A stretch of DNA of 32,106 nucleotides from Melioribacter roseus (GTDB taxonomy: Bacteria > Bacteroidota > Ignavibacteria > Ignavibacteriales > Melioribacteraceae): the NCBI GenBank assembly GCA_020723165.1, contig DYJK01000033.1:1-32106 (forward strand), read 5' to 3'. Shown one piece after another: positions 17,044-25,235 of this stretch (its first letter is position 1; each line of letters begins with the position of its first letter). The translations under genes and the position numbers were made by a program. A model generated the notes under the pieces. It was not told the DNA's origin. It worked only from the letters and a program-made list of their open reading frames with translations, and ran no database searches.

Positions 17044-18123
17044 TTACTTTGTAATAAGTGCTTCACCACGTTTAATTGTTTTAAGTAGTTTTTCTGCTTT
17101 ATAAGTGTTTCTTGGCATCAGTATTTCATTTTTGAGTAGATTATAAGCATGTTGTGCTACAAGCAAAGCTTCTGGATCTTTAAGAATATATAAACTTTTC
17201 GATAATTCTATATCAGCCATTGCCTCTCTATACGTTTTTAATAAGCTAAATTCTTCTCGAAGAAACGTAAGTGCAATAATCCTACTTTTTGATTTAAGTT
17301 CCTCATTTTTTGCTTCGACAAACATTCTTTTCAAGTGTACTTTATGTTCATCTATCCCAGTGAGCCGTTTTCTTGCTTCCTTATAATATTCTATTGCTAA
17401 GTTGATGTTTCCTTTATTCTCATATAGTTCGGCCAAGTAATTATAAAATACTCCAGTCTCTCTATAGTTTTTATCTTTATTGAAATACTCCAATGATTTT
17501 TTTAATAATTTTTCAGCCCCCTCAAGGTTCCCAATACTCATTAGCCGGTAAGCATCACCTTTGGCCAATATTGAGCCACAAAACTTATAATCCTTTTCTT
17601 TTTTACTTAACTTTAACATTTGTTTAGATATAACAGTCCCATCTTCCCATAACTCTCTTGTACCAGTAAAATAAAGTATCTGCCAATAGAGATTTTTTGC
17701 CTCTTCATATTCTCCATTTTGAGCAAGGGATGAAAATTGATTTAATAAGTTACTATAATTACTTGCGATCTTTGGAAAACGAGTCCATGCATTAAGTGGA
17801 AGTAATTCTATTGATGAGGGTTGAGATTGTCTTGTTTTGTTTAAAATAATATTCGAATCATTTTTACTTATTTCACATAAATCGTTAAAAGAATAATTGA
17901 GAACCTCAATTGATAATTTATTTAGTTCATATATAATCTTTGCTCTATCTGTCTTTTGTATTTCATTATCACCATACAATTCGGATTCTTGAATATTTTC
18001 ATTTAGCCTTTGCTCAAAAGTTAATGCTGAAAAGTAATACTTGTTTTCGCGACCGATCATATTTATGAGAATATTCAATCCTCTTTTATAAACGTAAAAA
18101 GGATGTTCCGAATATTCTTTCAT
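17044..18123 (-). CDS. TPR protein with shared N-terminal adaptor domain
   Basis: 359 residues. Residues 1-84 form the same helical domain found in the nucleosidase protein of this operon: RLNEN at 39-43, LYGD at 49-52, TDRAKIIYELNKL at 58-70, SFNDL at 78-82. From about residue 120 to 340 the chain is a TPR array (GEYEEAKNLYWQILYF, NLEGAEKLLKKSLEYF, YNYLAELYENKGNINLAIEYYKEARKR). Homology of the N-termini suggests homotypic contact between this protein and the nucleosidase; TPRs would supply ligand or partner recognition. It is the first gene of the operon, with ATG after GGAAG and a strong hairpin about 80 bases upstream. Function is inferred, not established. Confidence 0.85.
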   Translation of the reverse strand: MKEYSEHPFYVYKRGLNILINMIGRENKYYFSALTFEQRLNENIQESELYGDNEIQKTDRAKIIYELNKLSIEVLNYSFNDLCEISKNDSNIILNKTRQSQPSSIELLPLNAWTRFPKIASNYSNLLNQFSSLAQNGEYEEAKNLYWQILYFTGTRELWEDGTVISKQMLKLSKKEKDYKFCGSILAKGDAYRLMSIGNLEGAEKLLKKSLEYFNKDKNYRETGVFYNYLAELYENKGNINLAIEYYKEARKRLTGIDEHKVHLKRMFVEAKNEELKSKSRIIALTFLREEFSLLKTYREAMADIELSKSLYILKDPEALLVAQHAYNLLKNEILMPRNTYKAEKLLKTIKRGEALITK

Positions 18124-18203
18124 AATCGCTTCCTAAATATTTCCCAATAGTAAACTGATAATATTATTCAATAGCCGAACATATACTTATACAGAATACT
18201 CCT

Positions 18204-18224
18204 CATTCATACTTTGTATGAATG
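18204..18224. promoter_or_regulatory. Perfect hairpin/operator upstream of the four-gene operon
   Basis: CATTCATAC-TTT-GTATGAATG, a perfect 9-base inverted repeat, begins about 80 bases upstream of the TPR-gene ATG. It could be an operator for a dimeric regulator or a leader hairpin of the operon. Confidence 0.45.
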
Positions 18225-18279
18225 GTAGTTCGTACTGATTTATGTCTTAATACTGTGTACTGCTCTTTGTTACAACATT

Positions 18280-18414
18280 CAACTAAATTGATCTGCCCAC
18301 GGCGCGGTTGTTAAAGGATCGGGGTGGTTCGGGCGGAGAAATATGGAGGAAGGTTAACATCTACACTCCTTAAATACTGGACAAAATTTAACTCGTACAG
18401 AATTTTTTGTCAAT
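18280..18414 (-). repeat. 135-bp dispersed mini-gene repeat, copy A
   Basis: Aligned to the reverse complement of 26976-27110 it matches at 120 of 135 positions with no gap (counted by eye). Read on the minus strand it begins with a promoter (TTGACA, 17 bases, TAAATT), then AAGGAG, ATG, a 25-codon ORF and TAG, and ends 3 bases after the stop. Flanks of the two copies do not align, so these are the element's true ends. Confidence 0.85.
18283..18360 (-). CDS. 25-codon micro-ORF in repeat copy A
   Basis: Begins MLTFLHISPPEPP and ends NNRAVGRSI. AAGGAG lies 5 bases before the ATG, and TTGACA-N17-TAAATT (18408-18413 / 18385-18390) precedes it at promoter distance. The other copy encodes the same length and frame with 5 changed residues. 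All six base differences inside the ORF change amino acids, so selection for the peptide is not shown. It may be a real small protein, or the ORF may be incidental to a DNA or RNA element. Confidence 0.4.
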   Translation of the reverse strand: MLTFLHISPPEPPRSFNNRAVGRSI

Positions 18415-18436
18415 CAATTTATTTACCGCAGCAAAC

Positions 18437-18476
18437 TTTCCTCTCTGTCTCTTCGTGTCTCCGTGGTAATCTTTTA
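18437..18476. repeat. CTCTCTGTCTCTTCGTGTCTCCGTGG-type extragenic element
   Basis: A stretch of the widespread CTCTGTGTCTCCGTGG extragenic class. The broken HepT reading frame runs into it and stops there, so this element or an associated deletion probably replaced the rest of that gene. A relative lies at about 19020-19065. Confidence 0.45.
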
Positions 18477-18572
18477 TCGAATGTTAAGAAATAAAAATGG
18501 CGCAACGTAAAATAAAATCCCCTTTGATGCAGATTCAAACATGTCCTCTAAATAAATCGTATAATTTCTCAT
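18474..18572 (-). pseudogene. 5' remnant of a HepT-like (DUF86 HEPN) toxin gene
   Basis: Directly behind the MNT gene, an ATG overlaps its stop as ATGA (18569-18572), the usual MntA-HepT arrangement. The frame begins MRNYTIYLEDMFESASKGI, matching the start of DUF86/HepT proteins (typically xxYxxYLEDILESIEK), then loses similarity and stops after 32 codons, where the full protein would be over 100 residues. The catalytic RxxxxxH motif of HEPN ribonucleases lies further on and is missing. I read this as a truncated toxin gene. Confidence 0.6.
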
Positions 18573-18865
18573 ATTGAAATAGCATGATTCATTATAGAAT
18601 TTTTTATACCTGGTTTAACAACAGATTTCATTACTAGATCAACATTAATTCCTATTCTATCCGTAAGAAAATTTTCCAATTCGATAAACTTCAGTAGTCC
18701 CGGAACTTTCGAAAACGTAACCAATAAATCAAGATCGCTTGCAGAAGTTTGTTTGTCCCTCGTGTATGAACCAAAAACCTCAACTGATTCTACGTAGAAT
18801 TTCTCTTTTAAAATTGGATTCAATTCTCTTAGCAGAACTAATATTTTTGATAAATCTTTTTTCAT
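18569..18865 (-). CDS. MNT-type nucleotidyltransferase (MntA-like antitoxin)
   Basis: 98 residues from the ATG at 18865; an upstream in-frame TTG would add 5 residues and is less likely. The nucleotidyltransferase signature GSYTRDKQTSASDLDLLV has G32-S33 and the metal-binding D44 and D46. MntA proteins neutralise their HEPN partner HepT by adding AMP to it. Here the partner gene survives only as a fragment, so this may be an orphan antitoxin or a decaying pair. It is isolated on the minus strand between two repeat-rich gaps. Confidence 0.85.
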   Translation of the reverse strand: MKKDLSKILVLLRELNPILKEKFYVESVEVFGSYTRDKQTSASDLDLLVTFSKVPGLLKFIELENFLTDRIGINVDLVMKSVVKPGIKNSIMNHAISI

Positions 18866-18953
18866 AATGAAAAGATGCAATAATTAAACTATTAATTCAA
18901 TAATGACTTCATATATTAGTACTGATGTAACACGGCTATAGCTGCAAGGGATT

Positions 18954-18968
18954 ATCCGGCAGCCGGAT
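18954..18968. repeat. Short perfect palindrome
   Basis: ATCCGGC-A-GCCGGAT, a 7-base perfect inverted repeat, in the 290-base gap before bacterioferritin. The same gap holds a CTCTCTGTTTCTCCGTGCC stretch at 19023-19041 related to the element at 18437-18476. No gene seen in the gap. Confidence 0.5.
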
Positions 18969-19157
18969 TGAGTTCACAAATGGTTTAACACATAAATATG
19001 AAATTAGAACCGACGACCTTTTCTCTCTGTTTCTCCGTGCCTTTGTGGTTATGTTGTCCTTTTACTCTACTCCTAAGTAGCTAGCCACGGGTTATTAGTT
19101 TTTATTTGGTATTTTTGAGAAGAAATTTTTACACATCTGTTTAAAAGGAGAATAACG

Positions 19158-19661
19158 ATGCACGAGAAAAGCCAGGTTCTATTGAACAAAGCTGTTGCAG
19201 ACGAACTGCACGCAGTACACCAGTATATGTATTTCCATTTTTTATGCGATGATATGGGCTATGATTTGATCGCCAATCTATTTAAGAAAACTGCTATCGA
19301 AGAAATGCTTCACATCGAAAGACTTGCCGAGAGAATTTTATTTTTGAAAGGTGAAGTAGAAATGATTGCCGCACACCCGGTCGAAAAAATCCACGATGTG
19401 AAAGGTATGCTGAAAAAAGCAGCACAGATGGAACATGAAAGCGCAAAAGAATACAACGTGTGGGCAAATGAATGTTCCGCCAATGCAGATTCTGTTTCAA
19501 AGCAATTGTTTGAAGGTTTAGTTGCAGATGAAGAACGCCATTTCGATCAATACGATACCGAAACGGAAAATCTCGAAAAGTTCGGCGACCGCTACCTGGC
19601 ATTGCAGTCAATCGAAAGAAGCAAAACACTCAACACCGCACCGGGCGTTACAGCGCAATAA
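19158..19661 (+). CDS. bfr: Bacterioferritin
   Basis: 167 residues. All six di-iron ferroxidase ligands are present at positions equivalent to E. coli Bfr minus two: E16, E49, H52, E92, E125, H128. M50 corresponds to the haem-ligating M52, so haem binding at the dimer interface is likely. It oxidises Fe(II) and stores iron in a 24-mer cage in the cytoplasm. Strong SD (AAAAGGAG) before the ATG. The next gene starts 9 bases after its stop, so the two are probably one transcript. Confidence 0.92.
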   Translation: MHEKSQVLLNKAVADELHAVHQYMYFHFLCDDMGYDLIANLFKKTAIEEMLHIERLAERILFLKGEVEMIAAHPVEKIHDVKGMLKKAAQMEHESAKEYNVWANECSANADSVSKQLFEGLVADEERHFDQYDTETENLEKFGDRYLALQSIERSKTLNTAPGVTAQ

Positions 19662-19670
19662 TAGGTAACT

Positions 19671-20084
19671 ATGAAATTTGCACGATGGGTTTTTATAATT
19701 GCCGGGGTGTATGGAATTGTTGTTGTTACCCCACTCTATTTTTCCGAATACCAAATCGGTTTGGATTACCCTCCGGCAATTACCCATCCCGAATACTTCT
19801 ACGGATTTGTTGGTGTTGTTCTCACTTTCCAGATTCTTTTCCTGGTTGTAGCAGTTAACCCGGTACGCTACAGAATTATTATTCTTCCGGCAGTGATTGA
19901 AAAATTTTCTTACGCTGTAGCTATATTCATTTTGTTTGCACAGCAGAGAGTTCATGCTATGGTTCTAAGCAGCGGAATAATAGATTTAATTTTAGGCGTG
20001 ATGTTTTTAACAGCATTCTTCAAATCGAAAGAGAAAAAGGAGAAGGAAATTCCTTCCATCGGCAGCCAGGAAGAAAATAAATAA
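19671..20084 (+). CDS. Four-helix membrane protein of unknown function
   Basis: 137 residues with four hydrophobic segments (about residues 4-25, 43-64, 69-90 and 95-115) and a short Lys/Glu-rich C-terminal tail. No motif I can name. It follows bacterioferritin by 9 bases, which hints at a link to iron or stress physiology, but the pairing alone does not prove that. Confidence 0.75.
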   Translation: MKFARWVFIIAGVYGIVVVTPLYFSEYQIGLDYPPAITHPEYFYGFVGVVLTFQILFLVVAVNPVRYRIIILPAVIEKFSYAVAIFILFAQQRVHAMVLSSGIIDLILGVMFLTAFFKSKEKKEKEIPSIGSQEENK

Positions 20085-20186
20085 AATAACTCCGGCATTC
20101 ACCGGCAGCAGATAACCAACCAAGAATTATTATCCTTCATATCAAAATTAAAGTTATCTTTAAAGTAATAATTAATAGGAAAAGTA

Positions 20187-22088
20187 ATGATTTCATTTGA
20201 AGAACTAGGTGTAGAAGAAAATATAATCCATGCAATTAAGGAACTCGAATTCGAATCACCGATGCCGATCCAGGAAAAAGTAATTCCCCATTTGATGAAA
20301 GAAAAATCAGAAGATATAGTTGGACTAGCACAAACCGGTACCGGTAAAACAGCCGCTTTTGGAATTCCGATCATTCAAAAAGTTGATACAAGTAATAATA
20401 AAGTTCAGTACCTGATATTAAGCCCGACCCGCGAACTATGCCTCCAGATTACAGACGACCTTGCAAGTTTTGCTAAGTATAAACCCGAAGTAAAGATTGC
20501 CGCTGTGTTTGGCGGTGCAAGTATCGAAAGACAAATTCAGAAAATTCAAAAAGGTGTACATATTGTTTCGGCAACTCCCGGCAGATTGGTTGATCTTATC
20601 AATAGATTGATTGTTGATCTATCCAAAGTAAAAACTGTTGTGCTTGATGAAGCAGACGAGATGCTCAACATGGGTTTCCGCGATGATCTCGAAACAATTT
20701 TGCAAGAAACTCCAAAGCAGAAGAACACTCTATTGTTCTCTGCAACTATGCCTAAAGAAGTTATGGCAATTGCCAATACATACATGAATGACCCGGTTGA
20801 AATAACTATCGGTAAACGGAATGCCGGTGCGGAAAATGTTGAACACATAGCTTACCTTGTTCATTCAAGGGAGAGATACCTTGCGCTAAAAAGAATTGTG
20901 GATTTTCACCCTGAGATTTATGGAATTGTCTTTTGCAAAACACGCGTTGAAACTCAAGAAGTTGCAGATCAGCTGATGAAGGACGGGTATAATGCGGATG
21001 CTCTGCACGGCGAGCTTTCCCAGCAGCAGCGGAATATTGTAATGAATAAATTCCGCAACAAACATATACAGCTTCTTGTTGCAACGGATGTAGCCGCACG
21101 CGGACTCGATGTGGAAAATTTAACCCATATAATTAATTACAACTTACCGGAAGAGCTTGAAATTTATACACACCGCAGCGGAAGGACCGGCCGCGCCGGA
21201 AGAAAAGGTGTTTCGATAGTAATTGCCGGGATGAAAGAAAAAGGCCGGCTTCAGCAGATCGAAAAGAAGATTAATAAAAAATTTACATTTACACACGTCC
21301 CACCGGGTAAAGAGATCTGCGCGAAACAACTTTTATATTTGATAGACCGCGTTGAAAAGGTTGAAGTTGATTATTCCCAAATCGACCCGATGCTGCCGGA
21401 TATCTACAGAAAGCTTGAATGGCTTGACCGTGAAGAGCTTATCAAAAAATTTGTATCGGTTGAATTCAATAGATTTTTAGATTACTACAAAAACTCTCCC
21501 GACCTGAACATACCATCGGAACATCGAAGCACCGGTAAATCGAGGGGAAACGTTTCCGGCTTCACAAGATTTTTTATTAACCTCGGCAGAATGGATGAAT
21601 TGAGACCGAATACCTTAATGGGATTGATAAACGAATACACCGGCATAAAAGATATCGAGATTGGAAAAATAGAACTACTCAAGAATTTTTCTTTCTTTGA
21701 AGTTGATTCGGAATTTACAGAAACTGTTATGAATGCATTCAGGGACAAAAGTTATAAAAAAAGAAAGATAACGCTCGAAGTTGCCGAATCGAAAGGACGG
21801 GATGGCGGAAGGGAGCGCAGTGGAAGAGGGCGATCCGACCGTGGAGAGAGCAGACGTTTCGACCGCGGCGATAGAAGAAGTTCAGGGTTCGGCGAAAAAA
21901 GAAGAGAGCCACGATTTGAATCGAAAGAAAAAAGATTTAAAGAAAAAGATTCTAAAGAGCGGGATTGGAAACGTGAAAAACCAGAAAGGAAAAGGGAAGT
22001 GACTTCGTGGGATAAAAAGAAGAGTACCGGGAAAAAACCATGGGAATTCGAACGTGCCGGCAGAGATAAAAAACCTAAGTCCAGGTAA
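20187..22088 (+). CDS. DEAD-box RNA helicase with DbpA-type RNA-binding domain (CsdA/DeaD-like)
   Basis: 633 residues. Helicase motifs in order: Q motif FEELG...PMPIQEKVIP (4-34), AQTGTGKT (48-55), PTRELCLQ, DEAD (154-157), SAT, ATDVAARGLDVENL, HRSGRTGRAG. A DbpA-type RNA-binding domain follows at about 465-545 (RGNVSGFTRFFINLGRMDEL ... IGKIELLKNFSFFEVD). The last 85 residues are an Arg/Gly/Ser/Lys-rich tail (GRDGGRERSGRGRSDRG), as in CsdA/DeaD. It unwinds short RNA duplexes and likely acts in ribosome assembly or cold response. SD is AGGAAAAG. No operon partner. Confidence 0.95.
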   Translation: MISFEELGVEENIIHAIKELEFESPMPIQEKVIPHLMKEKSEDIVGLAQTGTGKTAAFGIPIIQKVDTSNNKVQYLILSPTRELCLQITDDLASFAKYKPEVKIAAVFGGASIERQIQKIQKGVHIVSATPGRLVDLINRLIVDLSKVKTVVLDEADEMLNMGFRDDLETILQETPKQKNTLLFSATMPKEVMAIANTYMNDPVEITIGKRNAGAENVEHIAYLVHSRERYLALKRIVDFHPEIYGIVFCKTRVETQEVADQLMKDGYNADALHGELSQQQRNIVMNKFRNKHIQLLVATDVAARGLDVENLTHIINYNLPEELEIYTHRSGRTGRAGRKGVSIVIAGMKEKGRLQQIEKKINKKFTFTHVPPGKEICAKQLLYLIDRVEKVEVDYSQIDPMLPDIYRKLEWLDREELIKKFVSVEFNRFLDYYKNSPDLNIPSEHRSTGKSRGNVSGFTRFFINLGRMDELRPNTLMGLINEYTGIKDIEIGKIELLKNFSFFEVDSEFTETVMNAFRDKSYKKRKITLEVAESKGRDGGRERSGRGRSDRGESRRFDRGDRRSSGFGEKRREPRFESKEKRFKEKDSKERDWKREKPERKREVTSWDKKKSTGKKPWEFERAGRDKKPKSR

Positions 22089-22275
22089 TTATTAATCCAA
22101 TAATTATTCAATCCTTTGACCAGTTGTAACCCGTTTCATCATTGTATAATCTTGAACTTGCCGAAAGATTATCAGTGTGCTATTCCTTTTATTTATTTAT
22201 TCTTTTTCTTTCAGTAGTTTTGCACAACTATAAATTCTATCAACACATCAGTAAGAAAACGGAGTAGAAACAATC

Positions 22276-24414
22276 ATGAAAAAAGGGATACTCATTATGC
22301 TGGCAATGATGTTAAGCATGGCATCCGCACAAACAATCAAATCACCAAACGGAAAGCTAACCCTCAAATTTCAGCTAACAAGCGAGGGCACGCCCACATA
22401 TGAATTGATGCTCGGCAAAAAAAGTGTAATTGAAACAAGCCGCCTCGGCATTGAAGTAAAGAATGGGAACGGTTTTACGGAAGGATTTGAAATTTCAAAA
22501 GTTGATACAACTCTTGTTGATGAAACATGGCAGCCGGTCTGGGGCGAAGTAAAAGAAATTGTAAACAATTACCACGAACTCGCTGTAACATTAACACTGT
22601 CATCGGAAAAAAATAGATATGTAGTAATCCGCTTCCGGCTTTTTGATGACGGGCTCGGTTTCCGGTATGAATTTCCTTTGCAAGAGAATTTAAACTACTT
22701 TATTATATCTAACGAGCTTACCGAATTTAATCTTGCCGGCGATCATAAAGCATTCTGGATGCCGGGCGATTACGATACAAATGAATATTTCTACACAACA
22801 ACAAAACTAAGCGAGGTTGATGCAACATTTGGTGTTAACGTTAATGAAATTACTGCAAAAACTGTAATTGGAAAAAATGCCGTACAAACTCCGCTTATGA
22901 TGAAAACAGCAGACGGGTTATACATCAACATTCACGAAGCTGCATTGGTAAATTACCCGGCTATGAATCTTGTGATTGATCAAAAAACATTTGTGCTTAC
23001 TTCACATCTTGTACCCGATGCCGTTGGCAACAAGGCATATATGCAGACACCGCATAACACACCGTGGCGTACGGTTATTGTCTGTGAAAGAGCTGAAGAC
23101 ATTCTTGCATCAAAATTAATTTTGAATTTGAACGAACCATCAAAGATTGAAAACACAAGCTGGATTAAACCAACAAAGTATATCGGGATCTGGTGGGAAA
23201 TGCATGTAGGTACTGCTTCGTGGAGTTATGCTGATGTTAGAAATGTAAAATTGGATTTGACCGATTGGAAAAATTTAACACCAAACGGAAGACACGGCGC
23301 TACAACCGAACGCACAAAATTTTATATCGACTTTGCTGCTAAGCAAGGTTTTGATGCCGTACTCATTGAAGGTTGGAATATCGGGTGGGAAGATTGGTTC
23401 GGTCAATGGAAAGAAGAGGTTTTTGATTTCGTTACTCCGTACCCTGATTTTGATGTAGCAGAACTTCAAAAGTATGCGGAACAAAATGGCGTTAAGTTAA
23501 TTATGCATCACGAAACATCTGCATCTGCAACTAACTATGAAAGAAGGATGGACGAAGCTTACCGGTTCATGAAAAAGTACGGGTACGACGCAGTTAAAAC
23601 CGGTTATGTTGGAAGAATAATTCCACGCGGAGAATTTCACGACGGGCAATGGATGGTAAATCATTATGTGCATGTTGCGAAAGAAACCGCTAAAAATAAA
23701 ATTATGCTTGACGCTCACGAGCCGGTACGCCCGACCGGGCTGCACAGAACATATCCGAACTGGCTTGCATGTGAAGCTGCACGCGGAAATGAATTCAACG
23801 CATGGAGTCAGGGCAATCCGCCGGAACATGAAACGATTCTTCCGTTTACACGCTTAATGGGCGGACCGATGGATTATACACCGGGAATTTTTGAAATCAA
23901 GATGAGTCATTATTACCCCGACAGAAAAGAACAGGTTCACACAACACTCGTTAAACAGCTTGCACTTTATGTTACAATGTATAGTCCTTTGCAGATGGCT
24001 GCCGATTATCCCGAAAATTATGAAAAACATCTTGATGCATTTCAATTCATCAAAGATGTAGCGGTTGATTGGGACGATACAAAAATTCTTGAAGCTGAAC
24101 CCGGCGATTATATTACAATTGCACGCAAGGCAAAAGGGAAAGAAGAATGGTACCTCGGTTCTATAACGGACGAGAATGCACGCGAGACAAAAATTAAACT
24201 CAGCTTCTTGAATCCAAAACAATGGTATGTTGCGACTATTTATGCAGATGCAAAAGATGCACATTGGGAAAAAAATCCGATGGCGTACGAGGTTAAAAAA
24301 TATTTGGTGAAAGACAAAACAGAATTGAAATTGAAACTTGCCGAAAGCGGCGGATGTGCTATTAGTTTCAAACCGGCTAGTGAAGAGGAAGTTAAATCGG
24401 TAAAGAAATATTGA
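22276..24414 (+). CDS. GH97 alpha-glucosidase (SusB-like)
   Basis: 712 residues with a signal peptide (MKKGILIMLAMMLSMASAQT), so exported, probably periplasmic. It follows SusB closely: KYIGIWWEMHVGTASW, EGWNIGWEDWFG, HHETSASATNYERRM, HEPVRPTGLHRTYPN, ARGNEFNAW, LPFTRLMGGPMDYTPGIFE. E413, E482 and E506 have spacings of 69 and 24, the same as E439, E508 and E532 of SusB, which are the Ca2+/base and acid residues of the inverting enzymes. The retaining-type Asp nucleophile is not indicated. It should release glucose from alpha-glucans. Unlike SusB it has no SusC/SusD genes next to it. Confidence 0.93.
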   Translation: MKKGILIMLAMMLSMASAQTIKSPNGKLTLKFQLTSEGTPTYELMLGKKSVIETSRLGIEVKNGNGFTEGFEISKVDTTLVDETWQPVWGEVKEIVNNYHELAVTLTLSSEKNRYVVIRFRLFDDGLGFRYEFPLQENLNYFIISNELTEFNLAGDHKAFWMPGDYDTNEYFYTTTKLSEVDATFGVNVNEITAKTVIGKNAVQTPLMMKTADGLYINIHEAALVNYPAMNLVIDQKTFVLTSHLVPDAVGNKAYMQTPHNTPWRTVIVCERAEDILASKLILNLNEPSKIENTSWIKPTKYIGIWWEMHVGTASWSYADVRNVKLDLTDWKNLTPNGRHGATTERTKFYIDFAAKQGFDAVLIEGWNIGWEDWFGQWKEEVFDFVTPYPDFDVAELQKYAEQNGVKLIMHHETSASATNYERRMDEAYRFMKKYGYDAVKTGYVGRIIPRGEFHDGQWMVNHYVHVAKETAKNKIMLDAHEPVRPTGLHRTYPNWLACEAARGNEFNAWSQGNPPEHETILPFTRLMGGPMDYTPGIFEIKMSHYYPDRKEQVHTTLVKQLALYVTMYSPLQMAADYPENYEKHLDAFQFIKDVAVDWDDTKILEAEPGDYITIARKAKGKEEWYLGSITDENARETKIKLSFLNPKQWYVATIYADAKDAHWEKNPMAYEVKKYLVKDKTELKLKLAESGGCAISFKPASEEEVKSVKKY

Positions 24415-24441
24415 ACCGGCATGTTGTGTGAATTAATTTGT

Positions 24442-24459
24442 AAATCGTTAAAACGGTTT
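24442..24459 (+). terminator. Hairpin after the GH97 gene
   Basis: AAATCGTT and AACGGTTT pair (one G-T) around a minimal loop, followed by TCTTTCT, 28 bases past the GH97 stop. Plausible terminator. Confidence 0.45.
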
Positions 24460-24540
24460 TCTTTCTATTCTTTTATCCATTAACGCCCAGTTTAAAAGTC
24501 TGTGTGAAATTATGTCAATGTGTTCGAACTCATCCCCCGA

Positions 24541-24610
24541 CCCCTTCTCTTAAAAAGAGAAGGGGCTGTTTTAAAAGTCCCTCTCTTAGTTTAAAAGAGG
24601 GATTTAGGGT
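24541..24610. repeat. Double-hairpin CCCCTTCTCTT / CCCTCTCTT extragenic element
   Basis: CCCCTTCTCTT-AAA-AAGAGAAGGGG is a perfect 11-base hairpin (24541-24565). A second weaker hairpin CCCTCT...AGAGGG (24579-24601) and then ATTTAGGGTGAT follow. Elements of this look are dispersed in many Bacteroidota-like genomes. The rest of the 344-base gap before the HTH gene holds no gene and no recognisable toxin remnant. Confidence 0.6.
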
Positions 24611-24681
24611 GATTTTGTTATTTGCACCAGATTTTCATACAACCTCTTAAGCCGGTGCTAATAAAAACGAGTTCAATTTAT

Positions 24682-24702
24682 AAACTGTTTCAACAGTTTT
24701 TT
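24682..24702 (+). terminator. Rho-independent terminator-like hairpin upstream of the HTH gene
   Basis: AAACTGTT and AACAGTTT form an 8-base perfect stem followed by a run of T. With no gene ending directly before it, it may close a leader or read-through transcript. Confidence 0.5.
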
Positions 24703-24758
24703 ATTCTAATTTTTTAATTCACACAACGGGTTTAGTTAATAATTATAAAAGGAAATAG

Positions 24759-25046
24759 ATGAGTAAGTCATATAGAAAAATAAAAAAAGGTCTAGGAGAA
24801 GCAATAAAATTTATGGAAGGTAATTTAGCCGGCGCTAAAGTATTTCAGCCACAAACAATAGATGTAAAAAAATTGCGGACAGAAATTGGTATGACACAAG
24901 AAAAATTTGCTCTTGCATTTGGAATTAGTCTCCACACTCTTCGCCATTGGGAAAGAGGCGATCGTTCTCCTCAAGGTCCGGCATTAGTTCTACTCAATCT
25001 TATGGCAAAACAACCCGACACTGTAAATAGATTACTTTATCAATAA
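24759..25046 (+). CDS. NadS-like HTH transcriptional regulator / antitoxin
   Basis: 95 residues. The C-terminal half is an XRE/HTH fold: VKKLRTEIGMTQEKFALAFG, then GISLHTLRHWERGDRSPQGPA with the recognition helix, and ALVLLNLMAKQPDTVNRLL. This matches the NadS/HigA-like family, normally downstream of a RelE/HigB-type toxin. No toxin ORF is present in the 344 bases upstream or 189 downstream, so it is either an orphan antitoxin or a plain regulator. Good SD (AAAGGAAA). Confidence 0.85.
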   Translation: MSKSYRKIKKGLGEAIKFMEGNLAGAKVFQPQTIDVKKLRTEIGMTQEKFALAFGISLHTLRHWERGDRSPQGPALVLLNLMAKQPDTVNRLLYQ

Positions 25047-25235
25047 TTCAAACAACATCTCTCAAACACCATAAGATAAAAGCGTTGCTATAACAACTAA
25101 ATCTCGCTCAGAAGGATTCAAGGGATCAGCACCTCTTTTGAAGAATCTCAAACATTTATGTTACTCAATATACCGGTGATTTTTTGAAAATCATTTACCA
25201 TATTCACTCCCGGCAATCCAACGAAAGGAAAAAAA

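Noticed and set aside
9941-19065. CRISPR array from the recurring CTCTCTG stretches
   Set aside because: The copies are kilobases apart, imperfect and without regular spacers; they are dispersed extragenic sequence.
21781-22002. Second-frame ORF over the helicase tail
   Set aside because: It arises from the repetitive Arg/Gly/Lys codons of the helicase C-terminus; no independent start signal.
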